This document shows, piece by piece, positions 19,109-28,420 of a stretch of DNA of 64,000 nt. The DNA lies in the NCBI RefSeq assembly GCF_001310975.1, contig NZ_BAZY01000009.1:1-64000 (forward strand), in the 5' to 3' direction. The position numbers and the translations under genes were made by a program. Source of the stretch: Thermoanaerobacter thermocopriae JCM 7501. GTDB taxonomy: Bacteria > Bacillota > Thermoanaerobacteria > Thermoanaerobacterales > Thermoanaerobacteraceae. The notes under the pieces were generated by a model that had not been told where the DNA came from, did not search any database, and worked only from the letters and a program-made list of their open reading frames with translations. Every line of letters starts with the position of its first letter. Within the stretch, counting starts at the first letter, position 1.

Positions 19109-20162
19109 TTTGATGTTTTATAAAATAATGCAGATATTTTATCACATCTAAATTAGTTCTGTACATCACTCTTTTGACTATAGGATTTTCAATTACCTTT
19201 ACTATTCTATCATAGTCTTCATTTTTTATACTATCCATCATCTTCCTAAAACCTATAAGCTTATCAACTCTATCTGTTATTCTTTTTACTTTTTTTTCAT
19301 AATCTCCTCCATGTTTTATTGATTCTGCCGCATAGACTGCGCTCTCCACAGCGTTTAAAAGTCCAAATCCTAAAAAAGGATCTAAAAATCCCCCTGCATT
19401 TCCTATTAGAAACATATTATCTATTTGATGTTTATCTGTTATACTGATGTCCAATTCTGTTTCAAAAGTTTCTATCATCTCATAATCTAATTTTTCTTGA
19501 TACAAAAATGTGTGCCACATATTTTCAATCTCTTCTTTTTGCGTATAGGTAGCCACAAGAATTATTGAAGCGTTACTTTTACTAAGAGGAACAAGATAAC
19601 CAAAACCTGACCTTGCATACATAGTATTAAGCCATAAATATACGGTACTAGGCTCAAAATCTCCTAATGCAATTCCTCCTTTAATCCTTGTAGAAACTAC
19701 ATTTTTAACTTCTGTAAGTTGTTTTGCTATCATACTGCTGCCTGTAGCAACTACAACATAATCATAAGATTTGGCTAATTCCCTATAATCCGCATTAATA
19801 TTAAAATTTATTTTTGCATTTATTTTTTTTGCCAATTGGTTTTCTATGCTTTCCTGTTCTTGTCCCCTTTTTACAATATATCCAAATTGTTTACCTTCAA
19901 TGAAAGCTTCCCTCTTTGGAGATTTGATAACTATCTTCCTTACTTCATTTAAAGGTTCAATTAAAATTCCAAACTCTTTAGCTATAAACTTAAGAGGATC
20001 CTTACAGGGTCTATGTGCAATGTGCAATAACAATTCTCCATAAGAATACAGGCTTCCAATGGTATGTTTTCTTTCATAAATATCACAAGATATTCCTAAT
20101 TTTCCAAGAGTGTATGCACAACATAGCCCTGCTACTCCTGCTCCAATTATTGCTACTCTCAT
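19095..20162 (-). CDS. FAD-dependent oxidoreductase, geranylgeranyl-reductase-like (paralogue 1)
   Basis: N-terminal FAD site VAIIGAGVAGLCCAYTLGKLG, a mid motif YDYVVVATGSS and a second FAD motif MFLIGNAGGFLDPFLGFGLLNAVES, the architecture of the GGR/PHBH flavoprotein superfamily. About 355 residues. Substrate unknown. It is clearly related along its length to the next gene upstream (shared RPxKDPL, NINADYxxL and GNAGGxxxPFLGFG). ATG 20162 is favoured over ATG 20168 by its spacing to AAGGT. No membrane segments or ferredoxin domain. No nearby lipid or isoprenoid gene tells its job. Confidence 0.8.
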   Translation of the reverse strand: MRVAIIGAGVAGLCCAYTLGKLGISCDIYERKHTIGSLYSYGELLLHIAHRPCKDPLKFIAKEFGILIEPLNEVRKIVIKSPKREAFIEGKQFGYIVKRGQEQESIENQLAKKINAKINFNINADYRELAKSYDYVVVATGSSMIAKQLTEVKNVVSTRIKGGIALGDFEPSTVYLWLNTMYARSGFGYLVPLSKSNASIILVATYTQKEEIENMWHTFLYQEKLDYEMIETFETELDISITDKHQIDNMFLIGNAGGFLDPFLGFGLLNAVESAVYAAESIKHGGDYEKKVKRITDRVDKLIGFRKMMDSIKNEDYDRIVKVIENPIVKRVMYRTNLDVIKYLHYFIKHQRPSN

Positions 20163-20183
20163 TTTCATACCTTCTTTCTGTGT

Positions 20184-21265
20184 TCATAAGGGTTTATTAT
20201 TCATTTTATTCATTGTATATCTCATAAAAATAGAGCCATATTTTATAACATTAAAATTAGTATGGTATACAATTTTTTTTACAGGAGGAAAAGTAAGAAT
20301 TTTTATTAATTTATCCAACTTATCATTGTCTATAAGGTCTAAAGCTTTTCTAAACTCCAGCATCTTTATATTGGCCTCAGACAAAAATCTTATTTCCCTT
20401 TCAAAATCAACTCCTTGAACAATACTTTTTGCTGCTATAGCTCCACTTACAATAGAGTTAAAAGTCCCAAATCCTAAAAAAGGCTCTATCGCTCCCCCTG
20501 CATTCCCAACAAAAAGCAGATTTTCATATTGATGTGGAAAACAATTGCCAGAAATATGCTCCAAATCCACCATATTTACAATATCCACATTCATCTTTTC
20601 TACCTTTAGAAATGTGTCCCAATAATACTGCAATTCCTCCTTAGAAATATAAGGCACTACCATAGCTAAGACGGCTCTTTTTTCATTATAAGGAATTAAA
20701 TAAACATAACCGCTTTTAGTGTAAAGAGTGTTTATCCACATTATAAGAGTTTTTGTATCAAAATTCCCTAAAACACTTGCTACCCTCACCCAGGTCGTCA
20801 CCAGCTCTTGCCAACAGCCCAATTCTTTTGGAATCTGCGAACTTCCCGTAGCAATAATTAGATAGTCATAATTATCTTTTAACTTTTTGTAATCAGCTTC
20901 TATATTGAAATTAACTGGTATTTCTAACTTATTATACAATTGATTTTCAAGAGAGTTTGCATCCTGTCCTTTTAAAATCATATACCCAAGATTATTCCCA
21001 TTTACAGAAGCAGTTACAGTTGGTCCTTTCATTACTATTTTGTCAATTGTGTTAATTGGTTTTATTTCTATTCCATAAACATTTTTAAGATAATGAAGTG
21101 GATCCTTTATAGGCCGGTTTATTACTTTTAATAACCCTCCCACATGGTTATACAAATCACCTATTTTGCACTTTTTTCAAAAATATCTGGTATAATACCA
21201 TACCTTTGAAAAGTAATTGCCGCAGCCAGCCCTGAAACTCCAGCCCCAATAATAGCCACTTTCAT
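20184..21265 (-). CDS. FAD-dependent oxidoreductase, paralogue 2 (frameshift near 21170)
   Basis: Same family as the downstream gene. The true start, ATG 21265, gives MKVAIIGAGVSGLAAAITFQRYG, the FAD fingerprint. One A seems missing near 21170, after which the frame continues as IGDLYNHVGGLLKV. Restored length about 361 residues. The second FAD motif LLFVGNAGGAIEPFLGFGTFNS is present, and the middle YDYLIIATGSSQIPKEL matches paralogue 1. It starts right at the stop of the small helical gene and is followed 15 bases later by paralogue 1, so the three are one operon. Function not known. Confidence 0.8.
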
Positions 21266-21266
21266 A

Positions 21267-21725
21267 TTAACTCATCTCCGGTGTATTTAAAACTGTGTTA
21301 TTTGGAATAGAAGGTTTCGATTCCAGACTTTCAATTTCAATTTGAAGAATAGAAATGAATCTCATAACATCATCCCTCATTTCAGTAAACAACTGCCTAA
21401 CGTAAGGATTAGTAACATTCACAACAGTTTCATTGTAAAAAGCTTGAATATTAACTAAATTTTTTAATAAATCTTGAAGCATGTCTAATGGCTCTTGAGA
21501 CATATTTTTTTTAACAAGAGAACTAATATGCATAGTCTTTTGTGCCTTCTGTATATCTTCTTTATGGTTTTTTATCATTATTTCAATTTGTTTTAATAAT
21601 CCCTTTATTTGATTGTCAACTGACTCTTTCCCATATTCCCTGACCTTATCTAGCAATATCTTTTCTAAATTTTGTGCTTCAACAAATGAACTTAGAATAA
21701 TTTCCTGCTGTGTTATTTTCTGCAT
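21267..21725 (-). CDS. Small helical protein of unknown function
   Basis: About 152 residues, predicted almost wholly helical, in pattern like a ferritin-fold or spore-coat CotF-type four-helix bundle (QQEIILSSFVEAQNLEKILL, FYNETVVNVTNPYVRQLFTEMRDDVMRFISILQ). I do not recognise a family with certainty. ATG 21725 is preferred over GTG 21734 because AGGGTGTGAT lies before it. First gene of the flavoprotein operon and nearly touching the second (one base between stop and start), so translation is probably coupled. Confidence 0.6.
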   Translation of the reverse strand: MQKITQQEIILSSFVEAQNLEKILLDKVREYGKESVDNQIKGLLKQIEIMIKNHKEDIQKAQKTMHISSLVKKNMSQEPLDMLQDLLKNLVNIQAFYNETVVNVTNPYVRQLFTEMRDDVMRFISILQIEIESLESKPSIPNNTVLNTPEMS

Positions 21726-21793
21726 TTTTATCACACCCTAAATATCATTATTTAATTATTATGTTTTCACACTGTGACTTTTTATATACAAAA

Positions 21794-21811
21794 AAGAGGG
21801 TTTCCCCTCTT
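21794..21811 (-). terminator. Terminator of ldh
   Basis: AAGAGGG/CCCTCTT stem with a 4-base loop and, in minus sense, a TTTTTT tail, overlapping the ldh stop codon. Confidence 0.8.
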
Positions 21812-22745
21812 ATATATCAAGCTCTTGTATTACACCTTTAATAATTTCGGCTGATCTTCTAAAAGCATCAATTTCTTCCTGTGAAAGTGGTAATTCAAGT
21901 ATATTCACGATTCCATTTCGCCCAACAACGGAAGGAAGGCTCAAAGCCACATTTGTAACGCCATATTGGCCGGTTAATGGAGATGACACAGTCAAAATGG
22001 AATGTTCATCTTTTAAAATAGCTTCTACAATTCTCTTTACTGCAAGAGCAACCGCATAATATGTCGCCCCTTTTTTTTCTATTATCGTATAGGCAGCTCT
22101 TACAACATCATTAAAAATCTCATCTCTAAAATCTTTTTCACATGCTTTTCCGCATAAATTGCAGTAATCATCTATTGGTATACCTGCTATGTTTGTAATG
22201 CTCCAAGCTGCAAGTTCAGAATCGCCATGCTCCCCAATTATATATCCGTGTATATTCCTCGGATCTATATTGCAATGTTTGCTTAAAAGATATCTAAATC
22301 TCGCACTGTCGAGAACTGTGCCAGACCCCAATACTCTTCCGTATGGCAAGCCAGATATTTTATAGGTAACGTATGTAAGAATATCTACTGGATTTGTAAC
22401 TATAAGATATATGGCTGTGTCATTTACTTTAATAAGTTTTGCCACTATGTCCTTAAAAATCATTGTATTTCTTTTCACTAAGTCAAGTCTGGTTTCCCCC
22501 GGTTTTTGTGCTGCTCCCGCTGTAATAATTATTATGTCAGAACCTGCAGCATCACCATAATCTCCCGCGTACACTTCAACTGGACTAATAAATGGTACAC
22601 CGTGGCTTATGTCAAGAGCATCACCTTCTGCTTTGTCTTTGTTAATATCTATTAATACAATAGTTTTGACAAATCCACTCAAAGCCAGTGTGTATGCAGT
22701 AGTAGCACCAACAAATCCAGAACCTATTATAGATATTTTGTTCAT
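21810..22745 (-). CDS. ldh: L-lactate dehydrogenase
   Basis: Reduces pyruvate to L-lactate with NADH, the redox outlet of sugar fermentation. It has the NAD fold ISIIGSGFVGATTAYTLALSG, aspartate of VLIDINKDKAEGDALD, substrate-arginine region RLDLVKRN, NPVDILTYV and the catalytic histidine motif GYIIGEHGDSELAAW. 311 residues is normal. Transcribed alone between two hairpins. In these bacteria the enzyme is usually activated by fructose-1,6-bisphosphate; that is family knowledge. Confidence 0.95.
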   Translation of the reverse strand: MNKISIIGSGFVGATTAYTLALSGFVKTIVLIDINKDKAEGDALDISHGVPFISPVEVYAGDYGDAAGSDIIIITAGAAQKPGETRLDLVKRNTMIFKDIVAKLIKVNDTAIYLIVTNPVDILTYVTYKISGLPYGRVLGSGTVLDSARFRYLLSKHCNIDPRNIHGYIIGEHGDSELAAWSITNIAGIPIDDYCNLCGKACEKDFRDEIFNDVVRAAYTIIEKKGATYYAVALAVKRIVEAILKDEHSILTVSSPLTGQYGVTNVALSLPSVVGRNGIVNILELPLSQEEIDAFRRSAEIIKGVIQELDI

Positions 22746-22785
22746 AATACTCTCTCCTTTTCAATATTAATTTTCTGTTAATAAA

Positions 22786-22813
22786 AGTTTATCAGATTTC
22801 AAAAAATAGTCAA
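22786..22813 (-). promoter_or_regulatory. Probable ldh promoter
   Basis: On the minus strand TTGACT (22808-22813), a 16-base spacer and TAAACT (22786-22791), about 40 bases before the ldh start. The rest of the roughly 300-base gap to the DUF881 gene is AT-rich, and I could not fix the divergent promoter in it. Confidence 0.55.
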
Positions 22814-23046
22814 GTTTATTTTTTCTCTAAATTAATTAATATATTCACGTTTAAAATGATTCCTCTGGGGAATATTAAGGCTTTTGTAACCTTCTTGTAA
22901 TAAAAACTTAATAATTTCTTAATAAATTTTAACATTTTCCATGTTATAGTATTTATAGAGTGGCATAGTTATTTACAAAAGCAACATAAGCTGAAACAAA
23001 AGCAAGACGAAGACGTCTTTTTATATAGAGAAAGGATGTGGAAAAA

Positions 23047-23784
23047 TTGAAAGGAAAGGTATTGCAAACTTTATCTTTTATGCTTGTATTTATTGCAATG
23101 GGCTTAATGATTTCTATTCAATTTAAAACTGTTCAAGGTAGCAATAGAACCTCTACCCCTACTGTAGCTACAAATTATGCAAGGTCAGAAGAACTTACTC
23201 AGCAGCTCAAAAAAGTTCAAGAAGAAAAGGCAAACTTAGAACAACAATTAGAAGAACTCACTAAAAGATTCAAAGAGTACGAAGATGCTGCCTCAAAAAA
23301 TGATGCCGCTTTAAAAAATCTACAACAGGATATAGAAAAATATAAATCTTTAGCGGGACTTACAGATATGGAAGGCCCAGGAGTTATAGTAACTGTAAAT
23401 GACAGCGACTTACAGCCCCGAGACGGGGAAGACCCTAACTTGTACTTAGTTCATGATGAAGATTTACTAAATATTGTAAATGAATTGAAAGCGGGTGGAG
23501 CTGAAGCAATAGCTATAAACGACCAAAGATTAATTGCAACATCCGAAATACGATGTGTGGGTCCCACAATAAACATAAACTCTACCCGATATGCTCCTCC
23601 TTACGTGATAAAAGCAATAGGAGATCCTGAGACACTTAAAGCAGCTCTTAATATAAAAGGTGGAATAATAGATACTTTAAAATTTTATGGTATTAAAGTG
23701 GACATACAAATTTCTGATAGAATAGTAATACCTAAATACAGTGAGCCTATTAAATTCTTTTACGCTAAACCTGTGACTCATTAA
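23047..23784 (+). CDS. DUF881 family membrane-anchored protein
   Basis: One N-terminal membrane segment (about 5-24), then a coiled coil (about 45-95, rich in Gln, Glu and Lys), then the DUF881 domain (GLTDMEGPGVIVTVNDSD, AEAIAINDQRLIATSEIRCVGPTININ, PYVIKAIGDPETLKAAL). About 246 residues. DUF881 genes in Firmicutes often lie near cell-division or sigma-factor genes; this copy stands alone. TTG 23047 is preferred over GTG 23038 because AAAGGATG lies too close to the GTG. A strong terminator follows. Confidence 0.85.
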   Translation: MKGKVLQTLSFMLVFIAMGLMISIQFKTVQGSNRTSTPTVATNYARSEELTQQLKKVQEEKANLEQQLEELTKRFKEYEDAASKNDAALKNLQQDIEKYKSLAGLTDMEGPGVIVTVNDSDLQPRDGEDPNLYLVHDEDLLNIVNELKAGGAEAIAINDQRLIATSEIRCVGPTININSTRYAPPYVIKAIGDPETLKAALNIKGGIIDTLKFYGIKVDIQISDRIVIPKYSEPIKFFYAKPVTH

Positions 23785-23809
23785 GCACTTTCATTTTGTT
23801 GATATAGAA

Positions 23810-23841
23810 AAGACAGGTTTATCCTTTGTTAAACCTGTCTT
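23810..23841 (+). terminator. Terminator of the DUF881 gene
   Basis: A 12-bp perfect stem (AAGACAGGTTTA with TAAACCTGTCTT) and an 8-base loop, followed by AATTTTTC. Confidence 0.9.
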
Positions 23842-23881
23842 AATTTTTCTGATGACTTTAAAGTGGTTATCTTTTAAATAT

Positions 23882-24502
23882 CTATGTCAGATACCTTTCT
23901 TTCATCCAAAGAAGTATCCTCCAAACCATATATAAAAATATAATAAACCCTATTGTGGAAGCAAAATACACCCAAGCCGAGTAGCTTTTTACAAAAAAGT
24001 TTATTTTAATCAATTGTACAGCGGCAAGATAAGATACTACTGTCCAAAAAGTAGACCATATAAAATCAGCAATAGCAGAAAATATTACATACGCAGTAAA
24101 ATTCATACGGGTTATACCTGAAGCCCAAATAGCCGGGGTTCGCGGAAGTCCTATTAACCTACCTAATAAAACTGTAAAACCTCCATATTTAGCAAACCAT
24201 TTGTCCATAGCTTCAAGGTCTTTTACTGTTATTTTTAAATATTTACCGTATTTTTCAACAACAGGCCTACCTTTATAATAGCCTACCAAATAAGCTATCA
24301 CATTTCCTGTTATATTTCCTAATGTAGCGATGACTATAACATAAAAAAGGTTCATTTCTCCTTTTGTAGCCAAATACGCCGCAGCAAAAAACAGTATTTG
24401 CACTGGCCCTGGTGCTCCAGTTCCTTCAATTAAAAGTCCTATAAAAAGCGCTATATAACCATAATTTATTATCGCATTATAAAGAAAAGATTGTCCTTCC
24501 AT
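23882..24502 (-). CDS. DedA family membrane protein
   Basis: Polytopic membrane protein of the DedA/VTT superfamily, whose members flip phospholipid or undecaprenyl-phosphate carriers. Typical features are LIEGTGAPGPVQILFFAAAYLATKGEMN, NITGNVIAYLVGYYKGR and the amphipathic KWFAKYGGFTVLLGRLIGLPRTPAIWASG. About 206 residues. ATG 24502, after GGTGTGG, is favoured over upstream in-frame starts to 24550. It follows the glycosyltransferase gene on the same strand after a hairpin. No direct link to a pathway. Confidence 0.85.
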   Translation of the reverse strand: MEGQSFLYNAIINYGYIALFIGLLIEGTGAPGPVQILFFAAAYLATKGEMNLFYVIVIATLGNITGNVIAYLVGYYKGRPVVEKYGKYLKITVKDLEAMDKWFAKYGGFTVLLGRLIGLPRTPAIWASGITRMNFTAYVIFSAIADFIWSTFWTVVSYLAAVQLIKINFFVKSYSAWVYFASTIGFIIFLYMVWRILLWMKERYLT

Positions 24503-24551
24503 CGCCACACCATCCATTATTTTTAAATTTATTATAACACAAATAAACAAA

Positions 24552-24573
24552 GCAGGGCAATTGTCACCCCTGC
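24552..24573 (-). terminator. Possible terminator after the glycosyltransferase gene
   Basis: GCAGGG/CCCTGC stem with a 10-base loop, followed in minus sense by TTTGTTTATTTG. The T tract is interrupted. Confidence 0.5.
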
Positions 24574-24583
24574 CTTAGCGCAT

Positions 24584-25745
24584 TTATTTTTTATATTTCT
24601 CTATTACACCTTTATACATCTCATAAGTCTTTCTAGCAATACTTTCCCAACTAAACATCTCTTCAACACGTTTTCTCCCATTTTCTCCAAACTTTATAGC
24701 TAAATCTTTGTTATTCAAAAGTATGTTTATATATTTTGCTAATTCTTCAGAATTGCCTGGTTCCACAAGGAATCCTGTCTCTTCATGAACCACAACCTCT
24801 TTAATTCCTCCTGTAGCACTTGCAACAACCGGCGTTTTGCAAGCCATTGCTTCTAAATTTATAATGCCGAAAGGTTCATAAATAGAAGGGCAAGCAAAAA
24901 CTTCCGCATTGCTGTATAACTCTATAATTTCTTCTTTTTCCACCATTTTATTTATCCAAATAATATTGTCGTAAAGTTTAACTTTTTGCTCTACTTCTTC
25001 TAAAACCTCTTGTGTATCTGGAGAACTAGCACATAGTACAACCTTTATATCCTTAGGTAGATACTTTACTGCATCTATTAAATGAGTAATGCCTTTTGCC
25101 TTGATATTCTTCCTACAAAGAAAATGTATTTACCCTCAATTCCATATTTTTTGCGAGCAATATTTCTATCTGTTTTCTGGTATTGGTTCAAATCTATGCC
25201 GTTATATATAACTTCAACTTTTTCCTCTGGAATATTGTAATACTTTAATATATCTTCTTTTGAACCTTGTGATACTGCTATAACCCTATCGGCTGCTTCA
25301 ATCCCTGTTCTTTCCATCCAAGAACTTAATTTATATCCATTGCCTAACTGTTCCTCTTTCCATGGCCTTAAAGCTCAAGCTGTGAATTGTAACCACAAGG
25401 GGTTTATCATACAATTTTAGCTAAAAAGCCCGCCATGAAAGTATACCAGGTATGGCAGTGTAAAATATCTGAGTCTATCCCATCTTTCACCATTGCCAAA
25501 TCTATGGAAAAAGGTCCCAAAACTTTCTGATATCTTGGATCTGAATTTTCCTTTAACTTATCCCACTCCTTATATCCACGGACTCTTAGATTATCAGCTG
25601 TATAATCTTGGTCACCAAAGCATCTTACGTCTACTTTCATCAGTTTAGACAGTTCCCTGACAAGATAATCTACATGCACTCCTGCTCCACCGTAAATATT
25701 AGGAGGATATTCATTTGTAAACATTGTAACTTTTAACTTATCCAT
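24584..25745 (-). CDS. GT4 glycosyltransferase, GlgA/GlgM-like (several frameshifts)
   Basis: GT-B fold transferase like the actinobacterial-type glycogen synthase/maltose-1-phosphate synthase family. N-terminal MFTNEYPPNIYGGAGVHVDYLVREL, middle HCHTWYTFMAG, RVIAVSQGSKEDILKYY, FVGRISRQKG, and the donor-site CPSIYEPFGIINLEAMACKTPVVASATGG. The frame is lost around 25415, at one or two places between 25340 and 25385, and near 25095, with clean conserved text on each side (bridging reading THLIDAVKYLPKDIKVV). Joined length about 388 residues is normal for the family. Its start overlaps the maltokinase-like gene by eight bases. Probably sequence errors, but decay cannot be excluded with so many breaks. 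Confidence 0.78.
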
Positions 25746-27315
25746 AATTTACCTCCGATCCGTGTTTTTCTAATTTCAAATCCTCAATACACTCTAAAAT
25801 ACCTTTTAAAGGTATTCTAAACCAAGAAGGTCTATTATTTACCTCATAAATTCCTTCAAAAAGAGCTTTATCTAATTTAAAAATAGCTAAAGCCTTATCG
25901 AAATCTTCACCATCTGGTATAATGTCTGGTGCTTCCCTTGTCACCAATTCCAAATAGTTTTCTACAAAAGTCTCTGTGACAGCTCTTTCCCACCATAACA
26001 GCGCTTTTTCTATTTTTTCATCCTGAAACTTACCTTTTGCATTAAGATAATTAAAATAAGCAGCATAAGCAGCATAACTAAAAGAGCGCACCATGCCTGC
26101 TACATCTTTTAAGGGAGATATTTTTTTTCTCCTCACCTCAATAGGTTTTGTCGGTTCCCCTTCAAAATCTATTATCACATATCCCTCTTCAGTCTTTAAA
26201 ATCTGCTCTAAGTGTAGGTCTCCATGACATCTTATATATTTGCCAAGAACAGCACTATTTTTAAATTCTTCTAATTTGCTCATTAAAAACTCTTGTTGCT
26301 TTATAATCTCTTCTATCATAGAAGTTATTTGTTCATCAAATGTAGATAATTTTACAAAATTTAGAAGTTTAGTAAAATTATTTTTTATACTTTTTACTAT
26401 TTCTTCAACATCTGATATTTCCACATCTCTTTTAACAAAATCTTCTTTATCAATATAAGACAATTTAATATGCATATTGGCAATTATCCTTGCTACCTCT
26501 CTTACCTCTTCAAGGTAATCGTTCAAGTAGCCTTCTACGTAACTTTCTTTAATTTCATCATAATCGCATAAAGTAGAAATTACAGAAGACAAATACTCTT
26601 GGGTATATTGCCACATGTCTCCCATGTTTTTAATGTGTTCCACTATTATAGCAACAGTATACCTTTCTCTGTTCCTGTCTTCATATAAAAAATATCCTCT
26701 TATATCTTGAACATTTCCAAAACCTGCATTTTTAAGTTCAAAAGTCATCTCAAGGTCAGGATTAACTCCTTTTACAAATTTCCTATAAGTCTTTATTATT
26801 TCATCTTTTTGTAAAAATGTTAGACTATTACTGGACTTATTGCTCAGCCTTCTTGAACTGTATATATCGTCTTTTTTAAGATTATAAGGAATTAATTTGG
26901 CACCAGACTCAAATTTTATAACTGTTTCTTCACTTAACGCTTTATTTAAAAACTTAACATAATTTATATCGTCGATTCCATCATATATAAAAGCTTTTAA
27001 ATTTGGACTCTCAATAATATCTATTAAATCATTATTCCTAAAATAAGGAGTTATAACTAAAGGTACATAATAAAGCACCATAATCTCCTTATTACTCGTT
27101 GAAGCTTTCACTACAAAAGCTATAATAGCTGCAATTATGACCTCAGCTTCTTTTTTAGACAATATTGCATAATCAAATAAAAATATATCTAAAATATCAT
27201 AAGCCTTTTCCTGAAACCACCTAAACTTTTTAAAATTGTCTTTATTTATATTTTTAAGTATATCTTTCAGTTTTGTAGGTATATCTTCAAAGTCGAAAGT
27301 TTTACTAATATACAT
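25738..27315 (-). CDS. Maltokinase-like protein (aminoglycoside phosphotransferase fold)
   Basis: 525-residue protein with the catalytic-loop motif RCHGDLHLEQIL (about 362-373) and metal-binding IIDFEGEPTKP (about 381-391), followed by RRKKISPLKDVAGMVRSFSYAAYAA. These are signatures of maltokinase (Pep2/Mak), which makes maltose-1-phosphate, including the form fused to trehalose synthase. The N-terminal 350 residues diverge from known maltokinases. It overlaps a GlgM-like transferase gene and follows galT. I see no GlgE or trehalose synthase in the window, so the real sugar substrate is open. Confidence 0.72.
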   Translation of the reverse strand: MYISKTFDFEDIPTKLKDILKNINKDNFKKFRWFQEKAYDILDIFLFDYAILSKKEAEVIIAAIIAFVVKASTSNKEIMVLYYVPLVITPYFRNNDLIDIIESPNLKAFIYDGIDDINYVKFLNKALSEETVIKFESGAKLIPYNLKKDDIYSSRRLSNKSSNSLTFLQKDEIIKTYRKFVKGVNPDLEMTFELKNAGFGNVQDIRGYFLYEDRNRERYTVAIIVEHIKNMGDMWQYTQEYLSSVISTLCDYDEIKESYVEGYLNDYLEEVREVARIIANMHIKLSYIDKEDFVKRDVEISDVEEIVKSIKNNFTKLLNFVKLSTFDEQITSMIEEIIKQQEFLMSKLEEFKNSAVLGKYIRCHGDLHLEQILKTEEGYVIIDFEGEPTKPIEVRRKKISPLKDVAGMVRSFSYAAYAAYFNYLNAKGKFQDEKIEKALLWWERAVTETFVENYLELVTREAPDIIPDGEDFDKALAIFKLDKALFEGIYEVNNRPSWFRIPLKGILECIEDLKLEKHGSEVNYG

Positions 27316-27348
27316 TTGACCACTTCTTTCAATAAAATTTTTATATTC

Positions 27349-28304
27349 TTAAAACTGATGCTGCCAATTCTGGTGCACTGGATTTATATAAACTCCTGAC
27401 CCTAACTCAAAACCAGCTGCCACAGTAAGCCTTGGGGCAATTTCAAAATGCCAATGGTAATTTCTTGTATCATAAATTGGTAATGTATGAACCACAATAT
27501 TATATGGCGGAAAGTTAAATTCTCTCTCGTACTTTACTATAAGAGTCTTCAAAATTTTAGTCAAACTTGCAACATTTTCTTCTTTTGACTCTTCAAATCT
27601 CTCTTGATGCTCTTTGGGTATTATCCAACATTCATAAGGATATTGAGATGCATAAGGAGCGATAACAATGAAATTCTCATTTTCACTTATTATCCTTTTG
27701 CCTTCTTCTTTTTCATATTTGACAATTTCACAATAAGGACATTTGCCCTTCTTCTTAATATATTCTTGTGTACCTGCTACTTCTTTTTCTACTACATCTG
27801 GAATAAAAGAAGTAGCTATAATTTGCCAGTGCCCGTGTTCTAAGGAAGCTCCTCCTCTTGCACCAAAATTTTTAAACACCTGAATGTATTTTATTTTATC
27901 GTCTTTAGCAATTTTTTCATAACGCTCAATTATTGCCATAAAAACTTTTTGCATTTGTTCTAAAGATAAACTTCCAAAAGTTACATCGTGTTCTGGTGAC
28001 TCTACTATCACTTCCGCTACACCATAGCCATATTCCGCTTTATAAAGGATGGGGCCTCAAAACTCTTTAAATCTGTGTTCACTGCTGCAAATTTATTTTC
28101 AAATCCTCTAACTAACCAGTTCCCTTTTTTATCCTTAATTTCAACTAAAGTAGGAGGAGTCATCTCTTCGTTTCCTGGGCAAAAAGGACAAGTATTATTT
28201 TTCTTTTCCTCATAGTTTACATTGAAATCATGAGGTCTTTTACCTCGCTCTGTAGCTATAATCACCCTTTTACCAGTTATAAGGTCATATCTTATTTCGG
28301 ACAT
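27349..28304 (-). CDS. galT: Galactose-1-phosphate uridylyltransferase (frameshift near 28038)
   Basis: Leloir-pathway enzyme exchanging UMP between UDP-glucose and galactose-1-phosphate. Zn and catalytic motifs: CPFCPGNEEMTPP, CPYCEIVKYE, GASLEHGHWQIIA and the C-terminal HWHFEIAPR. The usual active-site HPH reads EHGHWQI here, as in related sugar-1-phosphate nucleotidylyltransferases, so substrate range may differ. One base missing near 28038 splits it; the joined frame reads PSFIKAEYGYGVAEVIVES. About 318 residues. ATG 28304 follows AGGAGAGG. First gene of the operon, behind two cre-like operators. Confidence 0.85.
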
Positions 28305-28334
28305 TTGTAAGACCTCTCCTATTCTTTTTAGTAA

Positions 28335-28350
28335 ATGCAATCGAATGCAT
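28335..28350. promoter_or_regulatory. cre/LacI-family operator 1, upstream of galT
   Basis: ATGCAATCGAATGCAT matches the cre consensus WTGNAANCGNWWNCAW at every position. It lies between the putative promoter and the galT start. CcpA or a local LacI/GalR-type repressor could bind it. Confidence 0.7.
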
Positions 28351-28368
28351 CCAATATTAAAAAAAGAA

Positions 28369-28395
28369 TTTGATTAATTTTGACAATTAATCAAA
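28369..28395. repeat. 11-bp perfect inverted repeat between the two operators
   Basis: TTTGATTAATT and AATTAATCAAA flank a 5-base TTGAC. It lies over the likely -10 region of the galT promoter (minus-strand TTGACA about 28407-28412) and could be a further protein-binding site or just an AT-rich hairpin. Confidence 0.6.
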
Positions 28396-28420
28396 TCGGG
28401 GAGAAATGTCAAGAACTTTT

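Noticed and set aside
28369-28395. Palindrome upstream of galT as a terminator
   Set aside because: No T tract suited to either neighbouring gene, pure AT-rich arms and a position inside the promoter region; an operator or incidental symmetry fits better.
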